Assembly: GCA_951812995.1 (NCBI GenBank)
Contig: CATOTD010000004.1
Coordinates: 1-64,000, forward strand
Reading direction: 5' to 3'
From: an uncultured Gammaproteobacteria bacterium
GTDB taxonomy: Bacteria; Pseudomonadota; Gammaproteobacteria; Eutrophobiales; Eutrophobiaceae
Length of the DNA stretch: 64,000 nucleotides
In this document: positions 30,883-43,064 of the stretch, piece by piece
Position numbering within the stretch: position 1 is the stretch's first letter
Layout of the letters: every line of letters starts with the position of its first letter
Program-made: the position numbers and the translations under genes
Notes under the pieces: model-generated
Told to the model about the DNA's origin: nothing
Databases searched by the model: none
What the model saw: the letters and a program-made list of their open reading frames with translations, nothing else

Positions 30883-31257
30883 ATGACCACTATCAATCAA
30901 CTCGTTAGAAAGCCACGTAAACGACAACGTGTAAAAAGTAATGTCCCCGCACTAGAGGCCTGTCCTCAAAAACGGGGGGTGTGTACTCGTGTGTATACAA
31001 CGACACCGAAGAAACCGAACTCTGCTTTACGAAAAGTGGCTCGTGTGCGCCTGACCAATGGCCATGAAGTCACTACTTACATCGGCGGTGAGGGACACAA
31101 TTTGCAAGAACACTCGGTGATCCTGATTAGAGGTGGTCGCGTAAAGGATTTGCCGGGTGTGCGTTATCATACGGTACGCGGTACTTTGGATACGTCTGGT
31201 GTTAGCGATAGGCGGCAGAGCCGTTCTAAATATGGTGCTAAGCGACCTAAGTCGTAA
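30883..31257 (+). CDS. rpsL: 30S ribosomal protein S12
   Basis: This 124-residue decoding-centre protein has the segments [20 protein letters not shown] and [18 protein letters not shown]. The lysines in PKKPNS and GRVKDLPG are the wild-type residues associated with streptomycin sensitivity. It is the first gene of the str operon (rpsL, rpsG, fusA, tufB), 43 bp before rpsG. Confidence 0.98.
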   Translation: MTTINQLVRKPRKRQRVKSNVPALEACPQKRGVCTRVYTTTPKKPNSALRKVARVRLTNGHEVTTYIGGEGHNLQEHSVILIRGGRVKDLPGVRYHTVRGTLDTSGVSDRRQSRSKYGAKRPKS

Positions 31258-31300
31258 TTGTATGCACTATTTAAGAATAGATACAGGAATAGGTTGAGTC

Positions 31301-31771
31301 ATGTCTAGAAGACGCATTGCTGAGAAAACCGAGATTCTGCCTGATCCGAAATTCGACGATAAGGTATTGGCAAAATTTATAAACATCATTATGCGAAGTG
31401 GTAAAAAATCTATCGCGGAAAAGATTGTTTATGGCGCGCTCAATGAAATCAGCGGTAAAGGTAATCCAGAACCACTGACAGTGTTCAACAAGGCACTTGA
31501 GAACGTCCGGCCGCTCGTAGAAGTGAAATCTCGGCGTGTTGGTGGTGCTACCTATCAGATCCCGATTGAAGTCAGAACTGCTCGCAGTGTTACCTTAGCG
31601 ATGCGCTGGATGGTTGACGCAGCAAAAAAACGAGGTGAAAAAAATATGGGGTTGCGTTTGGCTGGTGAATTGTTAGATGCCTCTGAAAGTCGCGGTTCTG
31701 CAATTAAAAAACGGGAAGAGATGCATCGTATGGCCGAAGCCAATAAGGCTTTTTCACATTATCGCTGGTAA
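31301..31771 (+). CDS. rpsG: 30S ribosomal protein S7
   Basis: This 156-residue protein initiates assembly of the 30S head and lies near the E site. It opens [20 protein letters not shown] and contains [20 protein letters not shown] and the C-terminal [19 protein letters not shown]. In relatives S7 represses the str operon by binding the rpsL-rpsG intercistronic RNA; the 43-bp gap here is short for that structure. fusA starts 15 bp downstream. Confidence 0.98.
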   Translation: MSRRRIAEKTEILPDPKFDDKVLAKFINIIMRSGKKSIAEKIVYGALNEISGKGNPEPLTVFNKALENVRPLVEVKSRRVGGATYQIPIEVRTARSVTLAMRWMVDAAKKRGEKNMGLRLAGELLDASESRGSAIKKREEMHRMAEANKAFSHYRW

Positions 31772-31786
31772 TAATAAAACACTATC

Positions 31787-33889
31787 ATGTCACGTCACAC
31801 ACCTATTGAGCACTACCGAAATATCGGCATTATGGCGCATATTGATGCGGGTAAAACAACCACTACCGAGCGGGTGCTGTTCTATACGGGTGTGTCTCAT
31901 AAAATTGGTGAAGTGCATGATGGTGCGGCCACCATGGATTGGATGGAACAGGAACAAGAACGCGGTATCACAATCACGGCTGCCGCTACCACTTGTTTTT
32001 GGAAGGGCACGGCGACCCAATTTGAAGAGCACCGTATTAACATCATTGATACACCAGGGCATGTTGACTTTACCATCGAAGTTGAGCGTTCACTGCGAGT
32101 TTTAGATGGTGCTTGCGCGGTTTTCTGTGCGGTCGGTGGCGTTGAACCTCAGTCTGAAACGGTCTGGCGACAAGCGAATAAATATTCAGTGCCGCGTATG
32201 GCTTTTGTAAACAAAATGGATCGTGCGGGTGCCGACTTCCTGCATGTGGTTTTGCAAATACGTCAACGTTTAGGCAGCAACGCTGTGCCTATGCAGTTAC
32301 CGATTGGCAACGAAGATAATTTTGCCGGTGTTATTGACCTGGTAAAAATGAAGGCGATTTACTGGAAAGAAGAAAACATGGGGATCGAATTTGAAGAAAA
32401 AGAGATTCCTGAAGCACTTATGGTTGAAGCGCAACAATGGCACGAAAATGTACTTGAGAAAGCAGCGGAAGCAAATGTAAGTCTGATGGAGTCGTATCTT
32501 GAAAATAGTTGCCTCACACAAGCGGAGATTATTGAGGGTATACGCATGCAAACGTTAGCCAATGAAATTGTGCCGGTGTTTTGTGGCTCCGCCTTTAAGA
32601 ATAAAGGCGTGCAAACAATGCTGGATGCCATTGTGCAGTATATGCCCTCGCCTGTAGACGTGCCGGCAATAAAAGGCATTATTGATGATAAAGATGACTC
32701 CGAAGCCAAGAGACGGGCTGCCGATGATGAGCCATTTGCCGCATTGGCATTTAAGATCGCAACCGATCCGTTTGTTGGCACATTAAATTTTTTCCGTGTT
32801 TACTCAGGTGTGCTCAAATCTGGTGATACAGTATTGAATCCGGTTAAGGGTAAAAAGGAACGCATAGGCAGGCTATTGCAAATACATGCCAATAGCCGTG
32901 AAGAAATCAAAGAAGTTTACGCAGGTGATATTGCGGCTGTAGTCGGACTAAAAGAAGTCACTACGGGTGATACGCTTTGTAGCATAGATAGTGTGATTAC
33001 GTTGGAACGTATGGAATTTCCAGAGCCGGTAATCGCAGTTGCTGTAGAGCCAAAAACCAAATCAGATCAGGAAAAAATGGGCCTGGCATTGAACAAGTTA
33101 GCACAAGAAGATCCTTCGTTTCGCGTGCATACCGATACAGAGTCGAGTCAGACAATTATTTCAGGCATGGGTGAGCTACATTTAGAAATCATTGTTGAGC
33201 GGCTGCGACGTGAGTTTAAAGTTGCGGCTAACGTCGGCAAACCACAAGTGGCTTTTCGCGAAACCATTCGCGCGACACTGGAAAAGGCCGAAGGTAAATT
33301 TGTCCGTCAATCAGGTGGTCGTGGTCAATACGGACATGTTGTTTTCAGGATTGAACCAAAACAAGCAGGTGAAGGTTTTGAATTTGTCAATGAAATTGTT
33401 GGCGGCACCGTGCCAAAAGAATATATTCCAGCGGTTGAAAAAGGTGTCGTTGAACAAATGCAGAACGGCATTATTGCAGGTTATCCAGTAGTCGATGTAA
33501 AGGTAACTTTATATGATGGTTCTTATCATGATGTTGACTCCAATGAAATGGCGTTTAAAATCGCCGGTTCGGTGGGGTTTAGAGAAGGTGTAAGAAAAGC
33601 AAAACCAGTTTTACTTGAACCGGTTATGAAGGTGGAGATTATTACCCCTGAAGAATATATGGGGGCTGTCAATGGTGATCTGAATCGGCGGCGTGGGATC
33701 CTGCAAGGTACAGAAGAATCACCCGCGGGCAAAATAATAAAGGCTGAAGTGCCGTTAAGAGAAATGTTTGGCTACTCAACAGATCTTCGTTCTGCTACGC
33801 AAGGTCGAGCAGCCTATACAATGGAATTTGGAAAATACAATGAAGTACCAGCCAATATTGCTGCAAGCATGATCAGTAAAAACCAATAA
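31787..33889 (+). CDS. fusA: Elongation factor G
   Basis: This 700-residue translocation GTPase has P-loop [12 protein letters not shown], switch [23 protein letters not shown] and [10 protein letters not shown]. Domain IV carries [15 protein letters not shown] and the tip region [20 protein letters not shown]. There is one copy in the window and its length is normal. It lies 15 bp after rpsG, with tufB following after 34 bp. Confidence 0.99.
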   Translation: MSRHTPIEHYRNIGIMAHIDAGKTTTTERVLFYTGVSHKIGEVHDGAATMDWMEQEQERGITITAAATTCFWKGTATQFEEHRINIIDTPGHVDFTIEVERSLRVLDGACAVFCAVGGVEPQSETVWRQANKYSVPRMAFVNKMDRAGADFLHVVLQIRQRLGSNAVPMQLPIGNEDNFAGVIDLVKMKAIYWKEENMGIEFEEKEIPEALMVEAQQWHENVLEKAAEANVSLMESYLENSCLTQAEIIEGIRMQTLANEIVPVFCGSAFKNKGVQTMLDAIVQYMPSPVDVPAIKGIIDDKDDSEAKRRAADDEPFAALAFKIATDPFVGTLNFFRVYSGVLKSGDTVLNPVKGKKERIGRLLQIHANSREEIKEVYAGDIAAVVGLKEVTTGDTLCSIDSVITLERMEFPEPVIAVAVEPKTKSDQEKMGLALNKLAQEDPSFRVHTDTESSQTIISGMGELHLEIIVERLRREFKVAANVGKPQVAFRETIRATLEKAEGKFVRQSGGRGQYGHVVFRIEPKQAGEGFEFVNEIVGGTVPKEYIPAVEKGVVEQMQNGIIAGYPVVDVKVTLYDGSYHDVDSNEMAFKIAGSVGFREGVRKAKPVLLEPVMKVEIITPEEYMGAVNGDLNRRRGILQGTEESPAGKIIKAEVPLREMFGYSTDLRSATQGRAAYTMEFGKYNEVPANIAASMISKNQ

Positions 33890-33923
33890 TTTTATTACTA
33901 ACAAACGAAAGAGGTACTGAGTT

Positions 33924-35114
33924 GTGTCGAAGGAGAAGTTTGAGCGTACGAAGCCGCATGTAAATGTTGGCACGATAGGCCATGTTGACCATGGCAAGAC
34001 GACGTTGACGGCGGCTATTACGAAGAACATGGCGGAGCATCATGGTGGTGAGTTTAAGGCCTACGACCAGATTGATAATGCGCCGGAGGAGCGCGAGCGT
34101 GGTATTACGATTGCGACGGCGCATGTAGAGTATGAGAGTGATGCGCGGCATTATGCACACGTTGATTGTCCGGGTCATGCGGATTATGTGAAGAACATGA
34201 TCACCGGTGCGGCGCAGATGGATGGTGCGATACTGGTGTGCAGTGCGGCGGACGGTCCGATGCCGCAGACGCGGGAACATATATTGTTGGCGCGTCAAGT
34301 GGGTGTGCCCTATATAGTGGTTTACTTGAACAAGGCAGACCAGGTTGATGATGCTGAGTTATTGGATTTGGTGGAGCTTGAGGTGCGTGAGTTGTTGAGC
34401 GAGTATAATTTCCCGGGCGATGACACGCCGATAGTGACGGGTTCGGCGTTAAAGGCCTTGGAAGGTGACACCAGTGATATAGGCATACCGTCTATTGTGC
34501 GGTTGGTTGCAGCGATGGATGCCCACATACCGATTCCGGAGCGTCCGGTTGACCTACCATTTTTGTTGCCGATTGAAGATGTGTTTTCTATTTCGGGTCG
34601 CGGCACGGTGGTCACAGGTCGTGTTGAGCGGGGTATTGTGAAGGTCGGGGAAGAGGTTGAGATTGTAGGTATTCGGGAGACGCAGAAGACGACCTGTACG
34701 GGCGTTGAGATGTTTCGTAAGTTGTTAGACCAGGGACAGGCGGGGGACAATGTCGGTGTATTGTTGCGTGGTACGAAGCGCGAAGAGGTGGAGCGTGGAC
34801 AGATTTTGTGTCAGCCGGGTTCGGTGAGTCCGCACACGCATTTTGAGACCGAGATATACGTATTGAGTAAAGATGAGGGTGGTCGTCATACGCCGTTTTT
34901 CAACAACTACCGTCCTCAGTTTTACTTTCGCACGACCGATGTAACGGGGGCGATGGAGTTACCTGCGGGCACCGAGATGGTCATGCCGGGGGACAATATC
35001 AAGGTGACGGTGAAGTTAATCAATCCGATTGCGATGGAAGAAGGTTTACGTTTTGCCATACGCGAGGGCGGGCGTACCGTCGGTGCGGGTGTCGTCTCTA
35101 AAATAATAGAGTAA
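33924..35114 (+). CDS. tufB: Elongation factor Tu, copy 2
   Basis: This is the same 396-residue protein as at 17234, residue for residue, with the same GTG start and the same upstream 33 bp (TTTATTACTAACAAACGAAA…). The single nucleotide difference is G at 34286 against A at 17596, a silent Leu codon change. The identity starts at 33890 right after the fusA stop codon and ends at 35115 one base after the tuf stop, so the conversion tract covers little more than the gene. rpsJ starts 6 bp downstream. The gene has the same ACG/GCG-rich codon use, unlike fusA and rpsJ on either side. Confidence 0.98.
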   Translation: MSKEKFERTKPHVNVGTIGHVDHGKTTLTAAITKNMAEHHGGEFKAYDQIDNAPEERERGITIATAHVEYESDARHYAHVDCPGHADYVKNMITGAAQMDGAILVCSAADGPMPQTREHILLARQVGVPYIVVYLNKADQVDDAELLDLVELEVRELLSEYNFPGDDTPIVTGSALKALEGDTSDIGIPSIVRLVAAMDAHIPIPERPVDLPFLLPIEDVFSISGRGTVVTGRVERGIVKVGEEVEIVGIRETQKTTCTGVEMFRKLLDQGQAGDNVGVLLRGTKREEVERGQILCQPGSVSPHTHFETEIYVLSKDEGGRHTPFFNNYRPQFYFRTTDVTGAMELPAGTEMVMPGDNIKVTVKLINPIAMEEGLRFAIREGGRTVGAGVVSKIIE

Positions 35115-35120
35115 ATATAA

Positions 35121-35435
35121 ATGGCCGAGCAGCAAAGAATCAGAATACGCCTAAAGGCATTCGACCATCGACTGATCGATCAATCAACTAAAGAGATTGT
35201 CGAGACAGCACGGCGCACGGGTGCACAAATTAAAGGGCCTATTCCACTGCCGACCAGGAAAGAACGCTTTACTGTTTTGATCTCTCCGCATGTGAATAAG
35301 GATGCGCGTGATCAATATGAAATACGTACTCATAAACGTTTGATGGATATCATTAATCCAACAGATAAAACCGTTGATGCATTGATGAAACTTGATCTGG
35401 CCGCTGGTGTTGATGTGCAGATTAAACTTAACTGA
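35121..35435 (+). CDS. rpsJ: 30S ribosomal protein S10
   Basis: This 104-residue protein (also NusE) partners NusB and NusG in antitermination. It contains [40 protein letters not shown] and [20 protein letters not shown]. It is the first gene of the S10 operon but follows tufB by only 6 bp, so no separate S10 promoter or L4-binding leader fits in front of it; the str and S10 operons are probably cotranscribed. Confidence 0.98.
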   Translation: MAEQQRIRIRLKAFDHRLIDQSTKEIVETARRTGAQIKGPIPLPTRKERFTVLISPHVNKDARDQYEIRTHKRLMDIINPTDKTVDALMKLDLAAGVDVQIKLN

Positions 35436-35458
35436 TAAAAGCGGGCACGGATATAACA

Positions 35459-36100
35459 ATGGCAATCGGAATAGTAGGTCGTAAACGCGGTATGACACGT
35501 GTATTTACGGAAGCAGGACACACTGTGCCTGTGACCGTAGTTGAGGCGATACCGAATCACATAATTGGGTTGTTTACGCCAGAGGCGCAAGGCTATAGCG
35601 CTGTGCAGATTACATGGGGGTCGAAAAAGCCATCGGCGCTGTCTAAAGCAAAAGCTGGGTTGTATGCCAAGGCAAATTTAGAAGCGGGTGAAGGGTTATT
35701 AGAATATCGAGTAACGGATGGAGAACTTGCACAATATACTGCGGGTGCAGAGCTAAAGGTTGACATGTTTGAGGTGGGGCAAAAAGTAGATGTGACCGGG
35801 ACGACTAGCGGTAAAGGTTTTGCGGGCGTAATCAAGCGGCATAATTTCAGTCATCAGCGTAATTCACATGGTAATTCGTTATCGCACCGTGCGCCAGGTT
35901 CAATAGGCCAATGCCAAACACCCGGTCGCGTATTTAAAGGTAAAAAAATGGCTGGACATCTGGGCAATGTGCAACGTACAACCCAAAATCTTGAAATAAT
36001 TCGTGTCGATAGTGAACGTCATTTGCTTTTGATTAAAGGTTCGTTGCCAGCGGTTAAAGGCGGCAAGGTGATTATTAAACCTGCCGTAAAAACACGCTAG
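35459..36100 (+). CDS. rplC: 50S ribosomal protein L3
   Basis: This 213-residue protein reaches the peptidyl-transferase centre through its long loop. The signature [20 protein letters not shown] contains the Gln methylated by PrmB in relatives (the Gln of CQTPG); a Cys replaces the more usual Asn before it. It opens [20 protein letters not shown] and lies 23 bp after rpsJ. Confidence 0.97.
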   Translation: MAIGIVGRKRGMTRVFTEAGHTVPVTVVEAIPNHIIGLFTPEAQGYSAVQITWGSKKPSALSKAKAGLYAKANLEAGEGLLEYRVTDGELAQYTAGAELKVDMFEVGQKVDVTGTTSGKGFAGVIKRHNFSHQRNSHGNSLSHRAPGSIGQCQTPGRVFKGKKMAGHLGNVQRTTQNLEIIRVDSERHLLLIKGSLPAVKGGKVIIKPAVKTR

Positions 36101-36113
36101 TTAGACAATCATC

Positions 36114-36731
36114 ATGGAACTTACAATTCAAACATCAAATAACAAGACAGTCGGCACCATGCGTGTTGCCGATAGTGTTTTCGCCGTTGCATTTAATGAG
36201 CCATTGATACACCAGGTATTAACCGCTTACCTAGCGGGTGCACGTGCAGGCACCAAGGCACAAAAAACACGTTCTGAAGTTCGTGGTGGTGGTCGTAAAC
36301 CGTTTAAACAAAAAGGTACTGGTCGTGCAAGAGCAGGCACTATTCGTAGCCCAATTTGGCGTGGTGGTGGCGTTACCTTTGCGGCCAAGCTACGCGACCA
36401 TAGTAAAAAATTAAATAAAAAAATGTATCGTGCAGGGATGCGTTCAATCCTATCCGAACTTGTTCGGCAAGATCGTTTTATCTGTGTTGACGCGTTTGAC
36501 GTAACTGCCGCAAAAACGAAGCAAGTGTTGGAAAAATTGGCGAGCTTGAACCTTGATGACGCTTTAATTGTCACCGATGCATTAAGCGAAAATCTTTATC
36601 TTGGGATCAGAAATATCCCAAGGGCTGACGTGATTGATACTAACGAAATAGATCCCCACTCGTTAATAGGCTTTGAAAAAGTGGTCATGACACAAGCTGC
36701 AGTTGCGAAAGTTGAGGCGTGGTTGTCATGA
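36114..36731 (+). CDS. rplD: 50S ribosomal protein L4
   Basis: This 205-residue protein lines the exit tunnel with its loop [20 protein letters not shown], followed by [20 protein letters not shown]. In enteric bacteria L4 autoregulates the S10 operon; the leader needed for that is not present here. Its stop overlaps the rplW start (ATGA at 36728-36731), giving coupled translation. Confidence 0.97.
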   Translation: MELTIQTSNNKTVGTMRVADSVFAVAFNEPLIHQVLTAYLAGARAGTKAQKTRSEVRGGGRKPFKQKGTGRARAGTIRSPIWRGGGVTFAAKLRDHSKKLNKKMYRAGMRSILSELVRQDRFICVDAFDVTAAKTKQVLEKLASLNLDDALIVTDALSENLYLGIRNIPRADVIDTNEIDPHSLIGFEKVVMTQAAVAKVEAWLS

Positions 36732-37024
36732 ATCAAGAAAAATTGATGACCATTTTGCTAGAGCCAAAAGTGACTGAAAAGTCTACTTTAATCGGTGAGG
36801 ATCATAATCAATATGTATTTAAGGTCACAAAGAATGCGACCAAACCCGAAATAAAACAAGCTGTAGAATTAATGTTTGCTGGTGCTGAAGTTGTAGCCGT
36901 TCAGGTAGCGAACGTAAAAGGTAAGAAAAAAATGTTCGCACGCAGGTCCGGGCAACGTGTTGGCTGGAAAAAAGCCTATGTTAAATTGAAGCCTGGTTTT
37001 GATATAGATTTCATAAATGGATAA
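36728..37024 (+). CDS. rplW: 50S ribosomal protein L23
   Basis: This 98-residue protein sits at the tunnel exit and docks trigger factor and SRP. It reads [20 protein letters not shown] and [20 protein letters not shown], ending with a basic stretch [21 protein letters not shown] chose ATG 36728, which overlaps the rplD stop, over an upstream in-frame codon at 36719 inside rplD. Confidence 0.97.
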   Translation: MNQEKLMTILLEPKVTEKSTLIGEDHNQYVFKVTKNATKPEIKQAVELMFAGAEVVAVQVANVKGKKKMFARRSGQRVGWKKAYVKLKPGFDIDFING

Positions 37025-37036
37025 TAGATAAATATT

Positions 37037-37858
<822 letters not shown>

Positions 37859-37873
37859 ACAAGAGGAGTACGT

Positions 37874-38143
37874 GTGCCGCGTTCAGTAAAAAAAGGACCG
37901 TTTGTTGATCATCATCTGTTGCAGAAGGTCAAAATAGCAAGGAAAAATAACGATAGACGACCCATTAAAACCTGGTCTCGTCGGTCAATGATTATGCCAC
38001 AGATGGTTGGTTTGACCATTGGCGTACATAATGGTCGTGAGCACATGCCGATTTATATATCTGAGAACATGGTGGGACACAAGCTCGGCGAGTTTGTATT
38101 GACGCGCACCTTTCGTGGACACATTGCAGATAGAAAATCCTGA
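37874..38143 (+). CDS. rpsS: 30S ribosomal protein S19
   Basis: This 89-residue head protein forms a complex with S13. It opens [20 protein letters not shown] and contains [20 protein letters not shown] and [20 protein letters not shown]. It uses a GTG start with AAGAGGAG 8 bp upstream. rplV follows after 19 bp. Confidence 0.97.
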   Translation: MPRSVKKGPFVDHHLLQKVKIARKNNDRRPIKTWSRRSMIMPQMVGLTIGVHNGREHMPIYISENMVGHKLGEFVLTRTFRGHIADRKS

Positions 38144-38162
38144 TTATTGGAAAACAACACAG

Positions 38163-38501
38163 ATGGCGACTTCAGCAACTTTAAAAGTTACACATTTAGC
38201 ACCGCAGAAATTGCGTTTGGTGGCAGATCAAATCCGCGGCATGGCGGTTAATCGCGCGATTGATTTACTCGCATTTAGCAACAAGAAGGGGGCTTATATT
38301 ATTAAAAAGGTACTCGAATCTGCAATTGCTAACGCTGAAAATAATGACGGTGCTGATATTGATGAGTTGAGAGTCAGTGCTGTACAAGTTAATCAAGGGC
38401 CGACAATGAAACGCTTACGTCCACGGGCCAGAGGTCGTGCTGATAGAATCATAAAAAGAACCAGTCATCTCACTGTGACCGTTTCTGAAAATGGAGATTA
38501 A
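38163..38501 (+). CDS. rplV: 50S ribosomal protein L22
   Basis: This 112-residue protein has a beta-hairpin reaching into the exit tunnel. It contains [20 protein letters not shown] and the tip region [20 protein letters not shown], with no visible deletion of the kind linked to macrolide resistance. I chose ATG at 38163 ([11 protein letters not shown]), which fits the family N-terminus; an in-frame ATG at 38115 lies inside rpsS. Confidence 0.96.
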   Translation: MATSATLKVTHLAPQKLRLVADQIRGMAVNRAIDLLAFSNKKGAYIIKKVLESAIANAENNDGADIDELRVSAVQVNQGPTMKRLRPRARGRADRIIKRTSHLTVTVSENGD

Positions 38502-38510
38502 TTAAGGAAT

Positions 38511-39206
38511 ATGGGTCAAAAAGTTCATCCAACGGGGATACGCCTCGGCATTGTTAAAGACTGGACTTCAACCTGGTATGCGAACACGGGCGATTATGCT
38601 AATTATCTGCACGCGGATTTAAAGGTTAGAGAGTATATACATAAAAAATTGGCACATGCGTCAGTCAGCAGGATTCAGATTGAAAGACCCGCTGGCAATG
38701 CGCGCGTCATTATCCATACGGCTCGTCCTGGAATCGTGATTGGTAAAAAAGGTGAAGATATTGAACGGTTACGTTTTCATGTCTCAAAAATCATGGGGGT
38801 GCCGGCTCATGTCAGTGTTGAAGAGATTCGTAAACCGGAATTGGATGCTCATCTTGTTGCTGAAAATGTGGCGCAACAAATCGAACGGCGCATTATGTTT
38901 CGTCGGGCAATGAAACGCGCCGTTACGAATACGATGCGTTTAGGTGCGCAGGGCATGAGAATCAATCTTAGTGGTCGATTGAATGGTGCTGAGATAGCGC
39001 GCACAGAATGGTATCGCGAAGGTCAAGTACCGCTACACACGCTACGTGCCGATATTGATTATGGTACTGCTGAGGCCAGTACAACCTATGGCATTATTGG
39101 TGTTAAAGTCTGGATATTTAAAGGGGAAGTATTTATTGGACACGAACACAACACAGAAGAAAACAATCAGCAAGCAGATGATCTAAAAGAGAAACCCCTT
39201 AAATAA
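38511..39206 (+). CDS. rpsC: 30S ribosomal protein S3
   Basis: This 231-residue mRNA-entry protein has the KH domain with [20 protein letters not shown], and the C-terminal domain with [20 protein letters not shown] and [20 protein letters not shown]. It opens [20 protein letters not shown]. The tail is Glu/Asn rich. It lies 9 bp after rplV, and 46 bp separate it from rplP. Confidence 0.98.
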   Translation: MGQKVHPTGIRLGIVKDWTSTWYANTGDYANYLHADLKVREYIHKKLAHASVSRIQIERPAGNARVIIHTARPGIVIGKKGEDIERLRFHVSKIMGVPAHVSVEEIRKPELDAHLVAENVAQQIERRIMFRRAMKRAVTNTMRLGAQGMRINLSGRLNGAEIARTEWYREGQVPLHTLRADIDYGTAEASTTYGIIGVKVWIFKGEVFIGHEHNTEENNQQADDLKEKPLK

Positions 39207-39252
39207 ACCAGCGTATAAATTTTAAGAATAAAGCGACTTACAGGAATTTAAT

Positions 39253-39666
39253 GTGTTACAACCAAAGAGAACAAAATTTAGAAAGCAAATGAAATTAAGT
39301 AATCGTGGTCTTGCCACCGTTGCCAATCAGGTCAGCTTTGGTGAATTTGGCCTGAAAGCTATTGGGAGAGGTCGTATTACAGCGCGGCAAATCGAAGCAG
39401 CAAGACGTGCATTAACACGCAAAGTTAAACGTGGGGCAAAGGTCTGGATTAGAATATTTCCAGATAAACCAATTACTAAAAAGCCTTTGGAAGTTCGCCA
39501 GGGTAAGGGTAAGGGCAATGTTGAGTATTGGGTCGCTCAAATTCAACCCGGCAGAATGCTGTATGAAATGGAAGGCGTACCTGAAGCGTTAGCACGCGAA
39601 GCATTTGCATTAGCCGCGGCCAAACTGCCAATCAAAACAAGCTTTGTTGAAAGGACTATATTGTAA
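39253..39666 (+). CDS. rplP: 50S ribosomal protein L16
   Basis: This 137-residue protein organises the tRNA A and P sites of the large subunit. It opens [20 protein letters not shown] and contains [20 protein letters not shown] and [20 protein letters not shown]. It uses a GTG start (AATTTAAT GTG) with CAGGA upstream. The stop abuts the rpmC ATG directly. Confidence 0.97.
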   Translation: MLQPKRTKFRKQMKLSNRGLATVANQVSFGEFGLKAIGRGRITARQIEAARRALTRKVKRGAKVWIRIFPDKPITKKPLEVRQGKGKGNVEYWVAQIQPGRMLYEMEGVPEALAREAFALAAAKLPIKTSFVERTIL

Positions 39667-39873
39667 ATGAACGTAGCACAATTAAGAGCAAAAACAGTCG
39701 CAGAACTGCAAACAACATTGCTGGAGGAATTACGTGCGCAGTTTAATTTACGTATGCGAAAGGGTTCTGGACAACTGAATAAACCGAGTGAGATTAAAAA
39801 AACCCGCCGCAATATTGCACGACTTAATACACTCATTAATGAGAAAAAACTGCAACAGGCAAAGGCAACATGA
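39667..39873 (+). CDS. rpmC: 50S ribosomal protein L29
   Basis: This 68-residue tunnel-exit protein is almost all helix: [20 protein letters not shown] then [20 protein letters not shown] and [19 protein letters not shown]. It starts immediately after the rplP stop and overlaps the rpsQ start by 4 bp (ATGA), so translation is tightly coupled. Confidence 0.96.
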   Translation: MNVAQLRAKTVAELQTTLLEELRAQFNLRMRKGSGQLNKPSEIKKTRRNIARLNTLINEKKLQQAKAT

Positions 39874-40136
39874 CCACTCGGACGACAACTGCAAAAACAG
39901 CAACTGGTAAGGTAATTAGTAATAAGATGGATAAGACCATTGCGGTATTAATTGAGCGTACTGTGAGGCATCCACTGTATGGAAAGTTTATGCGGCGTTC
40001 GATCAAGTTACTCGCTCATGACGAGACGAATGAATGTAATGAAGGTGATATTGTGATTATTGAAGCAACCCGACCGTTATCAAAAAACAAGTCCTGGCGT
40101 TTGCAAAAAGTGGTCAGTAAGGCGCAAGTTGTATGA
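39870..40136 (+). CDS. rpsQ: 30S ribosomal protein S17
   Basis: This 88-residue OB-fold protein is a primary 16S rRNA binder. It has the core [40 protein letters not shown] and the segment [20 protein letters not shown]. The start overlaps the rpmC stop. It is slightly longer than many relatives owing to an N-terminal Thr-rich leader ([11 protein letters not shown]). Confidence 0.96.
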   Translation: MTTRTTTAKTATGKVISNKMDKTIAVLIERTVRHPLYGKFMRRSIKLLAHDETNECNEGDIVIIEATRPLSKNKSWRLQKVVSKAQVV

Positions 40137-40160
40137 ACAGTCAAGGGAGATAGGGCGCAC

Positions 40161-40529
40161 ATGATTCAAATGCAAACAATGCTTACGGCCGCAGACAATA
40201 GCGGTGCACGGCGGATGATGTGTGTCAAAGTGTTAGGTGGTTCCAAGCGACGCTACGCTAATGTAGGTGATGTGATTAAAGTCAGCATCAAAGAAGCTAT
40301 TCCTCGTGGCAAGGTCAAGAAGGGCGAAGTTTATAGTGCTGTTGTTGTACGTACCCGTAAAGGTGTGCGCAGACAAGATGGGTCGTTGATTCGTTTTGAT
40401 GGTAATGCGGCCGTATTACTGAATAGTCAGTTACAACCGATTGGTACGCGTATCTTTGGTCCGGTAACACGCGAGCTACGTGGCGAGAAATTTATGAAAA
40501 TTGTCTCTCTGGCACCAGAGGTACTCTAG
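40161..40529 (+). CDS. rplN: 50S ribosomal protein L14
   Basis: This 122-residue subunit-interface protein forms bridge B8 with 16S rRNA. It opens [20 protein letters not shown] and contains [20 protein letters not shown] and [20 protein letters not shown]. It is the first gene of the spc group, 24 bp after rpsQ, with AGGGAGA upstream. In enteric bacteria this boundary has its own promoter; none is obvious in 24 bp. Confidence 0.98.
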   Translation: MIQMQTMLTAADNSGARRMMCVKVLGGSKRRYANVGDVIKVSIKEAIPRGKVKKGEVYSAVVVRTRKGVRRQDGSLIRFDGNAAVLLNSQLQPIGTRIFGPVTRELRGEKFMKIVSLAPEVL

Positions 40530-40530
40530 G

Positions 40531-40857
40531 ATGAGTCGTATCAAAAAAGGCGACGAAGTGGTCGTTATCGCTGGCAAAGACAAGGGCAAGCGTGGTGTTG
40601 TTCTGTCTGTGCTTAATGAGCGGGACAAAGTCAAGCTCTTTGTTGAAAACGTCAACATGATAAAAAAACATACCAAGGGTAACCCCGCGCAGGGTGCGCC
40701 GGGCGGTATTATCGAAAAAGAAGCCGCGATACATGTTTCAAATGTCGCTATATGGAATCCAGTATTGAGCAAGGGCGACCGCGTGGGTTATCGTCGTCTG
40801 AAAGATGGACAGAAAGTAAGATATTTCAAGTCAAACAATGAAGTTGTGGATGTATAA
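40531..40857 (+). CDS. rplX: 50S ribosomal protein L24
   Basis: This 108-residue assembly initiator has a KOW motif, [20 protein letters not shown], and later [21 protein letters not shown] chose ATG 40531 ([10 protein letters not shown]), 1 bp after the rplN stop; an upstream in-frame codon at 40501 lies within rplN. Confidence 0.96.
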   Translation: MSRIKKGDEVVVIAGKDKGKRGVVLSVLNERDKVKLFVENVNMIKKHTKGNPAQGAPGGIIEKEAAIHVSNVAIWNPVLSKGDRVGYRRLKDGQKVRYFKSNNEVVDV

Positions 40858-40868
40858 GGTCGGTATTC

Positions 40869-41408
40869 ATGGTCAGATTACAAGCACATTATAATAAAAC
40901 GGTTATAAAGCAGTTAACCGAACAATTTGGTTATAAATCATGTATGCAAGTACCAAGAATCACCAAGATCACCCTTAACATGGGGTTAGGTGAGGCCGCC
41001 GCAGATAAAAAGGTCATTGAACATGCGGTGGAAGATATGACTAAAATTGCTGGACAGAAACCGATTGTTTGCAATGCAAGAAAATCTGTAGCGAACTTTA
41101 AAGTACGTGAAGGTTGGCCCATTGGTTGTAAGGTGACATTACGTCGTAAACGCATGTATGAGTTTCTGGATCGACTGATTACTATTGCAATTCCGCGCAT
41201 CAGAGATTTCCGCGGCTTGAATGCAAAATCGTTTGATGGCCGTGGAAATTACAGTATGGGGATTAAAGAACAAATAATTTTCCCTGAGATTGACTACGAC
41301 AAGATCGACGTATTACGCGGTATGGATATTACGATCACTACCAATGCCCGTACAGATGCCGAAAGTCGGGCTTTATTAACCGCGTTTAATTTACCGTTAA
41401 GGTCATGA
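40869..41408 (+). CDS. rplE: 50S ribosomal protein L5
   Basis: This 179-residue protein binds 5S rRNA and contacts P-site tRNA. Conserved pieces are [60 protein letters not shown] and [20 protein letters not shown]. It lies 11 bp after rplX. Confidence 0.98.
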   Translation: MVRLQAHYNKTVIKQLTEQFGYKSCMQVPRITKITLNMGLGEAAADKKVIEHAVEDMTKIAGQKPIVCNARKSVANFKVREGWPIGCKVTLRRKRMYEFLDRLITIAIPRIRDFRGLNAKSFDGRGNYSMGIKEQIIFPEIDYDKIDVLRGMDITITTNARTDAESRALLTAFNLPLRS

Positions 41409-41421
41409 GGTTTATTTAATT

Positions 41422-41727
41422 ATGGCAAAGTCGTGCATGATAAATCGCGAAGTCAAACGTATCCGTTTGGTTAAAAAATATGCGGCAAAAAGAACTGAGT
41501 TAAAAACAATTATTAAAGATATGTCATTAAGTGAGAATGATCGTGCCATAGCACGTGATAAATTGAACAAGATGCCAAGAGATGCAAGTCCAGTTCGCAT
41601 TCGTAATCGTTGTGGCATTACAGGACGCCCACACGGCTACTATCGTAAATTTGGATTGGGCAGAAATAAATTACGTGAATTGGCTATGTGTGGTGATGTG
41701 CCAGGCCTGGTTAAAGCGAGTTGGTAA
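41422..41727 (+). CDS. rpsN: 30S ribosomal protein S14 (long, zinc-free form)
   Basis: This 101-residue protein has the long proteobacterial form lacking the CxxC zinc knuckles. It ends [20 protein letters not shown] then [21 protein letters not shown]. It lies 13 bp after rplE, with rpsH 20 bp downstream. Confidence 0.97.
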   Translation: MAKSCMINREVKRIRLVKKYAAKRTELKTIIKDMSLSENDRAIARDKLNKMPRDASPVRIRNRCGITGRPHGYYRKFGLGRNKLRELAMCGDVPGLVKASW

Positions 41728-41747
41728 ATAAAAAGAGAATTATAAAC

Positions 41748-42143
41748 ATGAGTATGTCAGATCCGATTGCAGATATGTTGACGCGAATTCGCAATTCATT
41801 ACAACGTAATAAGCGTGATGTGAGGATGCCGTCATCAAAATTAAAGGTGGCGATTGCGAGTATTCTGAAGCAAGAAGGCTATATTCTTGATTTTAGTGTT
41901 GTCGCCCAGGATAAAAAAGCAACGCTAATTATTGCGTTGAAATATTTCGAGGGTAAGGCGGTTATTGAAACGATTAAGCGCGTTAGTCGCCCAAGTCTGC
42001 GTAGTTATAAACCGGCTGATGATTTACCAAAAGTAATGGGCGGCCTCGGTATATCGATTATTTCGACAGCGCAGGGCGTGATGACTGATAAGTCTGCGCG
42101 CGAACACGGTATTGGTGGTGAAGTACTATGTTTTGTGGCATAA
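41748..42143 (+). CDS. rpsH: 30S ribosomal protein S8
   Basis: This 131-residue protein binds 16S helix 21 and in enteric bacteria represses the spc operon by binding near the rplE start. It reads [24 protein letters not shown]-type segment [20 protein letters not shown] and the C-terminal [15 protein letters not shown] chose ATG 41748 (MSMSDPIAD); the ATG two codons later is also possible. Confidence 0.97.
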   Translation: MSMSDPIADMLTRIRNSLQRNKRDVRMPSSKLKVAIASILKQEGYILDFSVVAQDKKATLIIALKYFEGKAVIETIKRVSRPSLRSYKPADDLPKVMGGLGISIISTAQGVMTDKSAREHGIGGEVLCFVA

Positions 42144-42160
42144 AAAAATTGCATTGAATT

Positions 42161-42694
42161 ATGTCAAAAATAGCAAAATATCCTGTCTCAATACCCGGCG
42201 GTGTTGATGTCAATATCGCTGGTCGCTTGATTACTATCAAAAGCAATAAAGGCGAGTTATCACACGACATACATCCGTTGGTTAAAGTCTTACAGGAAGA
42301 CAATAAATTAAAAGTTACGGTGACTAACAATAGCAAGTTGGCAAAAGCGTTGTCTGGTACTACCCGCGCACTAATGCAAAATATGGTAACGGGTGTTACC
42401 GAAGGCTTTGAGCGTAAATTAAATATTGTCGGTGTGGGTTATCGTGCTGCAGTATCTGGAAAAGTTTTAAATCTGTCATTGGGTTTCTCTCACCCAGTGG
42501 CGTTTGCAATCCCCGCGGGTATTACGATTGAAACACCCAGCCAAACCGAAATTATTGTAAAGGGTATCGATAAACAAAAAGTGGGGCAGATCGCTGCAAA
42601 TATCCGTAGATACCGTCAACCTGAGCCCTATAAAGGTAAAGGTGTCCGTTATGCAGATGAACGTATTATTCGCAAAGAAACCAAGAAGAGCTAG
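42161..42694 (+). CDS. rplF: 50S ribosomal protein L6
   Basis: This 177-residue protein lies near the sarcin-ricin loop. It opens MSKIAKYPVSIPGGVDVNIA and has GYRAAVSGKVLNLSLGFSHP and the C-terminal signature QIAANIRRYRQPEPYKGKGV RYADE. The last Lys-rich residues are usual. It lies 17 bp after rpsH and 6 bp before rplR. Confidence 0.98.
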   Translation: MSKIAKYPVSIPGGVDVNIAGRLITIKSNKGELSHDIHPLVKVLQEDNKLKVTVTNNSKLAKALSGTTRALMQNMVTGVTEGFERKLNIVGVGYRAAVSGKVLNLSLGFSHPVAFAIPAGITIETPSQTEIIVKGIDKQKVGQIAANIRRYRQPEPYKGKGVRYADERIIRKETKKS

Positions 42695-42700
42695 TTGATT

Positions 42701-43054
42701 ATGAGTAAAAAAACAGACAGAATCCGCCGTGCAAAAAAAGCGCGCGCAAAAATAAAACGGCTTGGTGTAAACAGGTTGTGCGTATTCAAGACGCCGCGAC
42801 ACGTTTACGCACAGGTTATTGCACCAAATGGCGCGCAAGTCCTTGCGAGTGCTTCGAGCCTCGATAAAGAAATAAAAGCGCAGATTAAATACAGCGGTAA
42901 TGTCGATGCAGCGATTACAGTGGGCAAGTTTCTGGCTGAACGTGCGCAGCAAGCAGGTATTTCAAAAGTCGCTTTTGATCGTTCAGGCTTCAAATATCAT
43001 GGTCGCATAAAAGCCTTAGCCACTGCCGCGCGCGAACAAGGTATGCAATTTTAA
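42701..43054 (+). CDS. rplR: 50S ribosomal protein L18
   Basis: This 117-residue protein binds 5S rRNA with L5. It contains [20 protein letters not shown] or close to it ([17 protein letters not shown]) and the C-terminal [24 protein letters not shown] chose ATG 42701 ([15 protein letters not shown]) because of the normal family N-terminus. rpsE starts 10 bp downstream. Confidence 0.97.
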   Translation: MSKKTDRIRRAKKARAKIKRLGVNRLCVFKTPRHVYAQVIAPNGAQVLASASSLDKEIKAQIKYSGNVDAAITVGKFLAERAQQAGISKVAFDRSGFKYHGRIKALATAAREQGMQF

Positions 43055-43064
43055 GGAAGGACTA

